Below are positions 25,635-42,128 of a DNA stretch of 64,000 nucleotides, piece after piece. The stretch covers positions 1,455,570 through 1,519,569 of the forward strand of contig BDSI01000008.1 in assembly GCA_003117195.1 (NCBI GenBank). The letters run 5' to 3'. A program made the translations under genes and the position numbers. Position 1 is the first letter of the stretch. The number at the start of each line of letters is the position of its first letter. Origin of the DNA: Eudorina sp. 2006-703-Eu-15. Its lineage: Eukaryota; Chlorophyta; Chlorophyceae; Chlamydomonadales; Volvocaceae. Below the pieces are notes generated by a model, which did no database searches, was not told the DNA's origin, and saw only the letters and a list, made by a program, of their open reading frames with translations.

Positions 25635-26339
25635 CTCTACACCACCGGCTGCGATCGAGCCCTGCAGTCAGCACACGCGTACAATTGCAGGTAACAAAAC
25701 CAAACAGGGAAAGAGGCGCGTGCGTGCGGCGGAACCAACAGCTCCTTATTAACGTGGACGTACGATTGTAGGGAGAGAGATGGAGCGGACCACGCGCACA
25801 GGACACAAGGGTTCGTATTTACACAGGCACTCGCTGGGAAACAGGAACGGGTAACGCGCATCAGGGCAAACGCCCAGAACAAGGTATTCGTTGGAAGCAA
25901 GCAAGACCATCACCCACAGAAAAACCGCACATGCAGGACGGACCGCACCGGACAGAACCAACGCCCGGAAGCCGTACACCATGACACCCCACACACGCAG
26001 GCAACCCACGTACGGATGCCGTTCACCGATACCGTCATGCCCTTGCATGCGAGCACGTCGCTTGGCTTGGCTGGGCTGGGCTGGAGGGATGAGGCAGCTC
26101 GTTGCCGGCCGCAAGCAGTCGTCAGTAGTCTGCTGCTCACCCCTGTGCGCGTGCGGTTGCTGCGTGCCTGCACCGCTTGACCATGTCCTCAACAGACGGT
26201 CACGTGCGCTGGCATCTTGCTGTGCAGTGTCGTACAGTTCCACATGCGGCCATGACATAAGGCCCGGTGCTAGCTGGCTGGGCTGGGGTGGAGCGTGGAG
26301 GTGTGGTTGGTTGGTGCGTTGGCCTTTGGACATCTCGGA

Positions 26340-26426
26340 GCGCCATTAGTCTAGTAGCAGGATACTCGCCTCCCACACGCAGTGTGGTGGTCGCGAGCGG
26401 CCCGGGTGCAAATCCCGGATGGCGCA
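26340..26426 (+). tRNA. tRNA-Gly(CCC)-like gene, copy 11
   Basis: Same as copy 8. Confidence 0.8.
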
Positions 26427-27409
26427 TTCCTGGCGTGAGTGTTAGCAAGTGCTGTATGGAGTAGTTGGTGATGCTCATGAATGCTCATGGCTTCGAACGC
26501 TGTTGCACGTGCGGACTGGAATGGTTATAGAGGCATGGCCAAGGCTCACAACGGGCCCCTGTGCGGCAGCCGGCGCACTGTATCTGGTCCGCTAACACGG
26601 ACATCCTAAAGTGTGCACCCTAGGCTTGCAACTGCGTGCACCGGGTTTGCTGCTGCCGTAAAGCTTGGATAAGAGGACATGTTTGGGATGGACAGAGCCG
26701 GGCAGTCTGCTGGAGCCCACCCAACGTTAGTTAATTGCCATGTTGTTATTATGACTAGGGATGTCGAGTGCGTATGTAGCAGCACACGGCGCGCCCTGCC
26801 TGCGCCTGCAGCCCTGCACTGCACTGCACTGCTGGTCAGATGCGCTCAGTGCGTGTACACAACTATCACCCTTTTCATGAGGTCGCCGGGTATTTGCTTG
26901 CTTCGCCGGCCAAGTGTTTCGCAGCGAGCATGTTCGGACGGAGGCAACGAAGAGGCTGTCGGATGCATGTCCGGTCGGTCGACATCCCCAGGATCTCTCC
27001 TGCCCGGCCAACGAAGGCCAGCCTCAGCGAGCCTGCTGCCGACATTCGCCAACCGCTGCAGCCCTGCCGCCGGCTCCCACACCACTCGTGCGCAGCTGTA
27101 CTATCTCCTTACATTTGATTATTGCTACATATCAGGGCTGGGTTGCGGTGGGTGAGAGGTAGGCCGACGGGCATACTCCGGGCTTAGCTGTGCCCTTTGC
27201 ATGACACGAACTCTTGCCTTGCCTACCGGCGACGGAACACACATACACGCGCACGCGCACACGCACGCAAAGCGGGGTCAGCTTTGCATCTGCTGCCGTA
27301 CGTCTTCGGAGCGCCACAGGTCGTCCGCCCGTCCGCAGTCTTTGCACTGTTTGGTTCATCAGCGTACGGCGCATTGGGGTATATATGTAATAATTTTGCC
27401 AAATTTTGC

Positions 27410-27513
27410 GTGCTTCGGCACAACTGTTAAAATTGGAAAAATACAGAGAAGATTAGCATGGCCCCCGCGCAGGGATGACACGCACAAATCGAGAAATGGT
27501 TCCAAATTTTTTT
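27410..27513 (+). ncRNA. U6 snRNA, copy 11
   Basis: Body as copy 1, T7 end. The promoter reads GGCGCATTGGGG just before the TATA box, a variant shared with copy 13 but not copy 12. Confidence 0.97.
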
Positions 27514-28219
27514 CTCTACACCACCGGCTGCGATCGAGCCCTGCAGTCAGCACACGCGTACAATTGCAGGTAACAAAACCAAACAGGGAAAGAGGCGCGT
27601 GCGTGCGGCGGAACCAACAGCTCCTTATTAACGTGGACGTACGATTGTAGGGAGAGAGATGGAGCGGACCACGCGCACAGGACACAAGGGTTCGTATTTA
27701 CACAGGCACTCGCTGGGAAACAGGAACGGGTAACGCGCATCAGGGCAAACGCCCAGAACAAGGTATTCGTTGGAAGCAAGCAAGACCATCACCCACAGAA
27801 AAACCGCACATGCAGGACGGACCGCACCGGACAGAACCAACGCCCGGAAGCCGTACACCATGACACCCCACACACGCAGGCAACCCACGTACGGATGCCG
27901 TTCACCGATACCGTCATGCCCTTGCATGCGAGCACGTCGCTTGGCTTGGCTGGGCTGGGCTGGAGGGATGAGGCAGCTCGTTGCCGGCCGCAAGCAGTCG
28001 TCAGTAGTCTGCTGCTCACCCCTGTGCGCGTGCGGTTGCTGCGTGCCTGCACCGCTTGACCATGTCCCCAACAGACGGTCACGTGCGCTGGCATCTTGCT
28101 GTGCAGTGTCGTACAGTTCCACATGCGGCCATGACATAAGGCCCGGTGCTAGCTGGCTGGGCTGGGGTGGAGCGTGGAGGTGTGGTTAGTTGGTGCGTTG
28201 GACTTTTGGACATCTCGGA

Positions 28220-28306
28220 GCGCCATTAGTCTAGTAGCAGGATACTCGCCTCCCACACGCAGTGTGGTGGTCGCGAGCGGCCCGGGTGCAAATCCCGGAT
28301 GGCGCA
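28220..28306 (+). tRNA. tRNA-Gly(CCC)-like gene, copy 12
   Basis: Same as copy 7; the upstream flank GTGGTTAGTTGG is shared with copies 13 and 14. Confidence 0.8.
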
Positions 28307-29289
28307 TTCCTGGCGTGAGTGTTAGCAAGTGCTGTATGGAGTAGTTGGTGATGCTCATGAATGCTCATGGCTTCGAACGCTGTTGCACGTGCGGACTGGA
28401 ATGGTTATAGAGGCATGGCCAAGGCTCACAACGGGCCCCTGTGCGGCAGCCGGCGCACTGTATCTGGTCCGCTAACACGGACATCCTAAAGTGTGCACCC
28501 TAGGCTTGCAACTGCGTGCACCGGGTTTGCTGCTGCCGTAAAGCTTGGATAAGAGGACATGTTTGGGATGGACAGAGCCGGGCAGTCTGCTGGAGCCCAC
28601 CCAACGTTAGTTAATTGCCATGTTGTTATTATGACTAGGGATGTCGAGTGCGTATGTAGCAGCACACGGCGCGCCCTGCCTGCGCCTGCAGCCCTGCACT
28701 GCACTGCACTGCTGGTCAGATGCGCTCAGTGCGTGTACACAACTATCACCCTTTTCATGAGGTCGCCGGGTATTTGCTTGCTTCGCCGGCCAAGTGTTTC
28801 GCAGCGAGCATGTTCGGACGGAGGCAACGAAGAGGCTGTCGGATGCATGTCCGGTCGGTCGACATCCCCAGGATCTCTCCTGCCCGGCCAACGAAGGCCA
28901 GCCTCAGCGAGCCTGCTGCCGACATTCGCCAACCGCTGCAGCCCTGCCGCCGGCTCCCACACCACTCGTGCGCAGCTGTACTATCTCCTTACATTTGATT
29001 ATTGCTACATATCAGGGCTGGGTTGCGGTGGGTGAGAGGTAGGCCGACGGGCATACTCCGGGCTTAGCTGTGCCCTTTGCATGACACGAACTCTTGCCTT
29101 GCCTACCGGCGACGGAACACACATACACGCGCACGCGCACACGCACGCAAAGCGGGGTCAGCTTTGCATCTGCTGCCGTACGTCTTCGGAGCGCCACAGG
29201 TCGTCCGCCCGTCCGCAGTCTTTGCGCTGTTTGGTTCATCAGCGTACGACGCGTTGGGGTATATATGTAATAATTTTGCCAAATTTTGC

Positions 29290-29393
29290 GTGCTTCGGCA
29301 CAACTGTTAAAATTGGAAAAATACAGAGAAGATTAGCATGGCCCCCGCGCAGGGATGACACGCACAAATCGAGAAATGGTTCCAAATTTTTTT
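29290..29393 (+). ncRNA. U6 snRNA, copy 12
   Basis: Body as copy 1, T7 end. Confidence 0.97.
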
Positions 29394-30099
29394 CTCTACA
29401 CCACCGGCTGCGATCGAGCCCTGCAGTCAGCACACGCGTACAATTGCAGGTAACAAAACCAAACAGGGAAAGAGGCGCGTGCGTGCGGCGGAACCAACAG
29501 CTCCTTATTAACGTGGACGTACGATTGTAGGGAGAGAGATGGAGCGGACCACGCGCACAGGACACAAGGGTTCGTATTTACACAGGCACTCGCTGGGAAA
29601 CAGGAACGGGTAACGCGCATCAGGGCAAACGCCCAGAACAAGGTATTCGTTGGAAGCAAGCAAGACCATCACCCACAGAAAAACCGCACATGCAGGACGG
29701 ACCGCACCGGACAGAACCAACGCCCGGAAGCCGTACACCATGACACCCCACACACGCAGGCAACCCACGTACGGATGCCGTTCACCGATACCGTCATGCC
29801 CTTGCATGCGAGCACGTCGCTTGGCTTGGCTGGGCTGGGCTGGAGGGATGAGGCAGCTCGTTGCCGGCCGCAAGCAGTCGTCAGTAGTCTGCTGCTCACC
29901 CCTGTGCGCGTGCGGTTGCTGCGTGCCTGCACCGCTTGACCATGTCCCCAACAGACGGTCACGTGCGCTGGCATCTTGCTGTGCAGTGTCGTACAGTTCC
30001 ACATGCGGCCATGACATAAGGCCCGGTGCTAGCTGGCTGGGCTGGGGTGGAGCGTGGAGGTGTGGTTAGTTGGTGCGTTGGACTTTTGGACATCTCGGA

Positions 30100-30186
30100 G
30101 CGCCATTAGTCTAGTAGCAGGATACTCGCCTCCCACACGCAGTGTGGTGGTCGCGAGCGGCCCGGGTGCAAATCCCGGATGGCGCA
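30100..30186 (+). tRNA. tRNA-Gly(CCC)-like gene, copy 13
   Basis: Same as copy 12. Confidence 0.8.
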
Positions 30187-31169
30187 TTCCTGGCGTGAGT
30201 GTTAGCAAGTGCTGTATGGAGTAGTTGGTGATGCTCATGAATGCTCATGGCTTCGAACGCTGTTGCACGTGCGGACTGGAATGGTTATAGAGGCATGGCC
30301 AAGGCTCACAACGGGCCCCTGTGCGGCAGCCGGCGCACTGTATCTGGTCCGCTAACACGGACATCCTAAAGTGTGCACCCTAGGCTTGCAACTGCGTGCA
30401 CCGGGTTTGCTGCTGCCGTAAAGCTTGGATAAGAGGACATGTTTGGGATGGACAGAGCCGGGCAGTCTGCTGGAGCCCACCCAACGTTAGTTAATTGCCA
30501 TGTTGTTATTATGACTAGGGATGTCGAGTGCGTATGTAGCAGCACACGGCGCGCCCTGCCTGCGCCTGCAGCCCTGCACTGCACTGCACTGCTGGTCAGA
30601 TGCGCTCAGTGCGTGTACACAACTATCACCCTTTTCATGAGGTCGCCGGGTATTTGCTTGCTTCGCCGGCCAAGTGTTTCGCAGCGAGCATGTTCGGACG
30701 GAGGCAACGAAGAGGCTGTCGGATGCATGTCCGGTCGGTCGACATCCCCAGGATCTCTCCTGCCCGGCCAACGAAGGCCAGCCTCAGCGAGCCTGCTGCC
30801 GACATTCGCCAACCGCTGCAGCCCTGCCGCCGGCTCCCACACCACTCGTGCGCAGCTGTACTATCTCCTTACATTTGATTATTGCTACATATCAGGGCTG
30901 GGTTGCGGTGGGTGAGAGGTAGGCCGACGGGCATACTCCGGGCTTAGCTGTGCCCTTTGCATGACACGAACTCTTGCCTTGCCTACCGGCGACGGAACAC
31001 ACATACACGCGCACGCGCACACGCACGCAAAGCGGGGTCAGCTTTGCATCTGCTGCCGTACGTCTTCGGAGCGCCACAGGTCGTCCGCCCGTCCGCAGTC
31101 TTTGCGCTGTTTGGTTCATCAGCGTACGGCGCATTGGGGTATATATGTAATAATTTTGCCAAATTTTGC

Positions 31170-31273
31170 GTGCTTCGGCACAACTGTTAAAATTGGAAAA
31201 ATACAGAGAAGATTAGCATGGCCCCCGCGCAGGGATGACACGCACAAATCGAGAAATGGTTCCAAATTTTTTT
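31170..31273 (+). ncRNA. U6 snRNA, copy 13
   Basis: Body as copy 1, T7 end. The retroelement is inserted 297 bases downstream of the terminator. Confidence 0.97.
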
Positions 31274-31570
31274 CTCTACACCACCGGCTGCGATCGAGCC
31301 CTGCAGTCAGCACACGCGTACAATTGCAGGTAACAAACCCAAACAGGGAAAGAGGCGCGTGCGTGCGGCGGAACCAACAGCTCCTTATTAACGTGGACGT
31401 ACGATTGTAGGGAGAGAGATGGAGCGGACCACGCGCACAGGACACAAGGGTTCGTATTTACACAGGCACTCGCTGGGAAACAGGAACGGGTAACGCGCAT
31501 CAGGGCAAACGCCCAGAACAAGGTATTCGTTGGAAGCAAGCAAGACCATCACCCACAGAAAAACGGCACA

Positions 31571-33417
31571 CTATTATTAGGATGTTACAGCGGACCCCGC
31601 GGGTCATCGGTGACAGCCCCGGTGACAGCCGAGGCTTCCTCACCATACACTGCCTAAATGAACTAACGCCACCATGGCGCTCCGGACAGGCTCCCCAAGT
31701 GCACCGAAACACTCCCCGGGCCCACACTACCAGGGAACCACCCCGTTCCTGAGAACCAACCATGGCAAGGGATAAAGCCCGCTCAGGGGGAGTTAGCCAC
31801 CATGGCGCCCCTATTAGCGAACCACCACCCCCACCAAGGCGGGGTCACTTCTCCAGCGGTGGCCCGTAGTCTTGGAAGGCCACGGGGGCTCGCGAGTCAC
31901 CATTCAGGGGCCTGCCCGTACGGTCCCACCGGGCCGAAAAAACTGCCCACACCTAGCGATAGCTGCACTGGGCGTCAGTGCCCTGACCACCCGCGGTCTA
32001 TTACGACAGAGTACCTACAGGGCTTAAGAATCCTGGCCTGACGGAACCGGGCCTCGGCACACAAGACGACCGTCCTGCACTTTCAGGATCGGGTGTGTAG
32101 TCCCCACCGCTGACCACCCTTTCACTGGGACTCCCAGCTCAGCGAAGTCGTAGAGCCGGCTCCAAAAGTCTGCCACTGCCCGCCGGGCGGCTAGCCCTTC
32201 AGCGTCCCCTAAGGACCCCGGGATCCCGCCCGCGTTCCTGGACCTGTCGGCCCTCAGGGCTCGCCGGTCCGTTTCCATGGCACTGGTTGCCGCCAAGACG
32301 ACAACGTCCCAGACACACTGTTGCACACCCACGGGGGGCGTTGCGAGCCACACCTGCTGCCTTTGAAGGCTCACCCCTAGCCTTGCCTCGATCTGTGCGA
32401 CAACCGCTTGTGCCACCCCACAGCCCCAAAAATGGTGTTGCCTGGGTGTTGGCCGTATCGCCCCGGCGCCGGGGTACGTCCCGCATCCACAAGGGGCCAC
32501 CGCCGCCCCCCTCATGTGGGAGTTACCAAGCATTGGGATGCCATCAACCGCCAGTCGCCAATACGCCTCCTTATTGGAGTTTTCCCACTTGGTCTCCGTC
32601 CACATCCGCTGCATGTTCTCTATTACCTTGGAAACCATCCTCGACACTTCTGGCGCAGTATCCTCTACCCCAAGCGCTTCGCAAACAAAGCGTGTGTGCG
32701 CCGCACGCCTCGCCTCCCCCAGGCTTTGCAGCTGCAGTGTCGTGCCATACCGCACGGTGTACTCGTGGAGTGCCACCTTGAGGCCGTTTTGCAGCCTCCA
32801 CCCCATGCGCCTCACCAGCATTTCCGTGACTTCCTCTCTCCCTGGGGTGGTCGCCTCGGTGGGCCCCAGGGACCCCTCGGCGGCTTCCCACCACCCTGGT
32901 GGGATGTCTTGTCGGAGCGCTTCTAGGGCCGCCTCACACTCCCTCCACCGGTCCCACTCCTGCCACCCGTCGGCTCCTACCCCCAAGCATTCCCTAACAA
33001 ACATTGCCCATCCCCGGCGACGCTGGCGCTGTGTGCGGGCGGTCGGGGGGTTCGCGTCCAAGTTCCTCTCCCATCCGTCCGTCGTGTCCCGGAGCCGGGA
33101 TATCACTCGAACCGCATGCCCAATGGTCCTCAGCGACAGGCATTTGGCAAGGGCGGCATGCCTATGTTCGAGCCCCGGTCGCTCGCCTAGTTGCAGCCCG
33201 TGTGGTAATAGCGGGTTGCCCCACAGCGGTGCATTCCAGCACCAGCCCCCTGGGGTCAGGGGCTCCGCCTCAACATCGATCACGGGCGGGAGGGCACTCA
33301 GTGCCCTTGCTATCCGATTCACTCCCTCCGGTAGTCCGGGGCAGTCCAGCCATGGTCCTGCATGGGGCGCCGTCAAGGCCATAATGGGTTCGAAGCCCGG
33401 TATCGCTCCACGTAGGA
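31571..33417 (-). mobile_element. Apparently 5'-truncated non-LTR retroelement inserted in the array
   Basis: About 1.85 kb of foreign sequence splits one unit. The uninterrupted unit reads ..CGGCACATGCAGG.., and here GCACA occurs on both sides (31566-31570 and 33418-33422), a likely 5-bp target site duplication. The element lies on the minus strand. Its 3' end is at the left and finishes with a short AT-rich CCTAATAATAG tail, like the (TAA)-type tails of some LINEs. About 450 bases of 3' UTR precede the coding part. The 5' end is cut off inside the reading frame, the usual outcome of incomplete target-primed reverse transcription. Confidence 0.7.
32024..33417 (-). CDS. C-terminal part of a retroelement protein (LINE-like)
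   Basis: About 464 codons are open with no stop or frameshift. The frame runs on upstream into the host repeat, so the native start is missing. A Trp-rich helical region is followed by a probable zinc site (CGCGTYPG.., then HHFWGCGVAQAV), the sort of Cys/His region found after the reverse transcriptase in algal LINEs. No YxDD or other reverse transcriptase motif is present, in keeping with 5' truncation. An undamaged frame suggests a recent insertion. A different retroelement class cannot be ruled out. Confidence 0.55.
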
Positions 33418-33831
33418 GCACATGCAGGACGGACCGCACCGGACAGAACCAACGCCCGGAAGCCGTACACCATGACACCCCACACACGCAGGCAACCCAC
33501 GTACGGATGCCGTTCACCGATACCGTCATGCCCTTGCATGCGAGCACGTCGCTTGGCTTGGCTGGGCTGGGCTGGAGGGATGAGGCAGCTCGTTGCCGGC
33601 CGCAAGCAGTCGTCAGTAGTCTGCTGCTCACCCCTGTGCGCGTGCGGTTGCTGCGTGCCTGCACCGCTTGACCATGTCCCCAACAGACGGTCACGTGCGC
33701 TGGCATCTTGCTGTGCAGTGTCGTACAGTTCCACATGCGGCCATGACATAAGGCCCGGTGCTAGCTGGCTGGGCTGGGGTGGAGCGTGGAGGTGTGGTTA
33801 GTTGGTGCGTTGGACTTTTGGACATCTCGGA

Positions 33832-33918
33832 GCGCCATTAGTCTAGTAGCAGGATACTCGCCTCCCATACGCAGTGTGGTGGTCGCGAGCGGCCCGGGTG
33901 CAAATCCCGGATGGCGCA
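33832..33918 (+). tRNA. tRNA-Gly(CCC)-like gene, copy 14
   Basis: Exons as copy 1. The first intron base is T instead of C (CCCATACGCAG), so the base after A37 is free to vary. That supports placing the splice site between 37 and 38. Confidence 0.8.
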
Positions 33919-34901
33919 TTCCTGGCGTAAGTGTTAGCAAGTGCTGTATGGAGTAGTTGGTGATGCTCATGAATGCTCAAGGCTTCGAACGCTGTTGCAC
34001 GTGCGGACTGGAATGGTTATAGAGGCATGGCCAAGGCTCACAACGGGCCCCTGTGCGGCAGCCGGCGCACTGTATCTGGTCCGCTAACACGGACATCCTA
34101 AAGTGTGCACCCTAGGCTTGCAACTGCGTGCACCGGGTTTGCTGCTGCCGTAAAGCTTGGATAAGAGGACATGTTTGGGATGGACAGAGCCGGGCAGTCT
34201 GCTGGAGCCCACCCAACGTTAGTTAATTGCCATGTTGTTATTATGACTAGGGATGTCGAGTGCGTATGTAGCAGCACACGGCGCGCCCTGCCTGCGCCTG
34301 CAGCCCTGCACTGCACTGCACTGCTGGTCAGATGCGCTCAGTGCGTGTACACAACTATCACCCTTTTCATGAGGTCGCCGGGTATTTGCTTGCTTCGCCG
34401 GCCAAGTGTTTCGCAGCGAGCATGTTCGGACGGAGGCAACGAAGAGGCTGTCGGATGCATGTCCGGTCGGTCGACATCCCCAGGATCTCTCCTGCCCGGC
34501 CAACGAAGGCCAGCCTCAGCGAGCCTGCTGCCGACATTCGCCAACCGCTGCAGCCCTGCCGCCGGCTCCCACACCACTCGTGCGCAGCTGTACTATCTCC
34601 TTACATTTGATTATTGCTACATATCAGGGCTGGGTTGCGGTGGGTGAGAGGTAGGCCGACGGGCATACTCCGGGCTTAGCTGTGCCCTTTGCATGACACG
34701 AACTCTTGCCTTGCCTACCGGCGACGGAACACACATACACGCGCACGCGCACACGCACGCAAAGCGGGGTCAGCTTTGCATCTGCTGCCGTACGTCTTCG
34801 GAGCGCCACAGGTCGTCCGCCCGTCCGCAGTCTTTGCACTGTTTGGTTCATCAGCGTACGGCGCGTTGGGGTATATATGTAATAATTTTGCCAAATTTTG
34901 C

Positions 34902-35004
34902 GTGCTTCGGCACAACTGTTAAAATTGGAAAAATACAGAGAAGATTAGCATGGCCCCCGCGCAGGGATGACACGCACAAATCGAGAAATGGTTCCAATTT
35001 TTTT
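34902..35004 (+). ncRNA. U6 snRNA, copy 14
   Basis: Last U6 copy. One A is missing just before the terminator (CCAA then T7 instead of CCAAA then T7). Confidence 0.96.
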
Positions 35005-35705
35005 CTCTACACCACCGGCTGCGATCGAGCCCTGCAGTCAGCACACGCGTACAATTGCAGGTAACAAACCCAAACAGGGAAAGAGGCGCGTGCGTGCGGC
35101 GGAACCAACAGCTCCTTATTAACGTGGACGTACGATTGTAGGGAGAGAGATGGAGCGGACCACGCGCACAGGACACAAGGGTTCGTATTTACACAGGCAC
35201 TCGCTGGGAAACAGGAACGGGTAACGCGCATCAGGGCAAACGCCCAGAACAAGGTATTCGTTGGAAGCAAGCAAGACCATCACCCACAGAAAAACGGCAC
35301 ATGCAGGACGGACCGCACCGGACAGAACCAACGCCCGGAAGCCGTACACCATGACACCCCACACACGCAGGAAACCCACGTACGGATGCCGTTCACCGAT
35401 ACCGTCATGCCCTTGCATGCGAGCACGTCGCTTGGCTGGGCTGGGCTGGGCTGGAGGGATGAGGGAGCTCGTTGCCGGCCGCAAGCAGTCGTCAGTAGTC
35501 TGCTGCTCACCCCTGTGCGCGTGCGGTTGCTGCGTGCCTGCACCGCTTGATGACCATGTCCCCAACAACGGTCACGTGCGCTGGCATCTTGCTGTGCAGT
35601 GTCGTACAGTTCCACATGCGGCCATGACATAAGGCCCGGTGCTAGCTGGCTGGGCTGGGGTGGAGGTGTGGTTGGTTGGTGCGTTGGACTTTTGGACATC
35701 TCGGA

Positions 35706-35792
35706 GCGCCATTAGTCTAGTAGCAGGATACTCGCCTCCCACACGCAGTGTGGTGGTCGCGAGCGGCCCGGGTGCAAATCCCGGATGGCGCA
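35706..35792 (+). tRNA. tRNA-Gly(CCC)-like gene, copy 15
   Basis: Body identical to copy 7. Similarity to the array stops about five bases after its 3' end. Confidence 0.8.
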
Positions 35793-35797
35793 TTTCT

Positions 35798-36010
35798 GCA
35801 AATGTTTATGTTAAGATGTTATTACGGATGAAGTTCCGCGCAAGTCGACCCGTTCGTGTCTTTGAATATATCCAACATCTCCATCTGGCATAAAGTCTTG
35901 AGCGAAACTGATATAGATCTTACATGCACCGTCGAGTCTAACAGGTGCATTTCCTTTTTGAATGCATCCATAGATGTATGGCGCCCAGATTTATTAACTA
36001 CTTCACATTG
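35798..36010. other. AT-richer unique sequence at the right array border
   Basis: Not found elsewhere in the window and clearly less GC-rich than its surroundings. No gene is recognised. It could belong to the retroelement remnant that follows. Confidence 0.4.
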
Positions 36011-36300
36011 GACCCCGCGGGTCATCGGGGCCGCCAACAGCCTCCTCACCACACACAAATACAGATCTGCGCACCGGACTCCGCAAGCGCTTCCAAGCAC
36101 AGCCCCCGCCCACTCTTCCCGGGAACCATCCCGGTCCTGACGACTTGACACCGTGAAGCTCGGATAAAGCCCGCTCAGGGGGATATAGTCACCGGGGCCA
36201 CAGCCAACTCCCGTCTTCGCCGGTGGCCCGTAGTCTTGGAACGCGACGGGGGCTCGCGGACCACCATCAGGGGCCTGTCCGGAATGCCCCTGCGGGCCAA
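36011..36300 (-). mobile_element. 3'-end fragment of a related non-LTR retroelement
   Basis: Several blocks match the 3' UTR of the 31571-33417 element in the same order and orientation: GGACCCCGCGGGTCATCGG, GATAAAGCCCGCTCAGGGGG, GGTGGCCCGTAGTCTTGGAA and GGGGCTCGCG. Between the blocks the sequence differs, so it is an older or different family member. No coding part remains nearby. Confidence 0.65.
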
Positions 36301-36690
36301 AATCCAACGCATATATAAATTATTGAGATCCTTCTGTGTTGGTGGATGGCTCTTGCTCTTATGTGTTGCGTTTCCGTATCTTATGTACTTCACGGCCAGG
36401 CTGATTTCAGGTTTCACATCCAGCTCACGGCCTTCCCGCATCGACCTAATCTTGCGCACCATTGCTCTTCCCAGGATTGGCGAAAACCGTCGCAAGATGT
36501 TTTGATCAAGCGCCAGCCTTCAACCCCGTTGTCAGTACCTCTCCCTCACTACCGTTATCGCCGCCCTGCCACCTCCAGTCGCATCCTCTCCTGCCTGCTC
36601 GGCGGCCGTGGAAGCTGTGGCAGGCCCCATGACTGACTCCCCTGCCAGTCCTGCTGCGGCCAAGCGTGACCGTCGTTGTGGTTCCAACCG
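36301..36690. other. Spacer, 3' flank of the methyltransferase-like gene
   Basis: It holds the 3' UTR of the minus-strand gene that ends at 36691. A short minus-strand frame (36175-36495) overlaps the retroelement fragment and has no recognisable domain. Confidence 0.4.

Positions 36691-42128
<5,438 letters not shown>

Larger units (their letters stand above)
7386..35797 (+). repeat. U6 snRNA / tRNA-Gly tandem array, about 14 units of 1.88 kb
   Basis: U6 starts are spaced 1881, 1881, 1878, 1879, 1876, 1879, 1878, 1879, 1879, 1879, 1880, 1880 and 3732 bases apart; the last gap holds a retroelement. Each period reads tRNA-Gly, about 985 bases of spacer, U6, about 707 bases of spacer. Both genes are on the plus strand. 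The array starts 163 bases before tRNA copy 1 and ends just after tRNA copy 15, so both ends are partial units. Units 1-5 and 6-14 differ in fixed ways: the U6 terminator flank (CACTAC versus CTCTAC), length of the CA-rich tract upstream of U6, and the tRNA intron. Spacers contain a variable (TGCAC)n tract (for example 8006-8032, longest near 15525-15554). Other open frames in the unit are not conserved across indels. Confidence 0.95.

Noticed and set aside
32024..33736. Single 570-codon minus-strand gene
   Set aside because: The first hundred or so codons come from the host array unit, not from the inserted element. The frame is an accidental extension of a truncated retroelement protein.
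7386..35797. CRISPR-like array
   Set aside because: The repeats are 1.88 kb and carry RNA genes; there are no short repeats with unique spacers.
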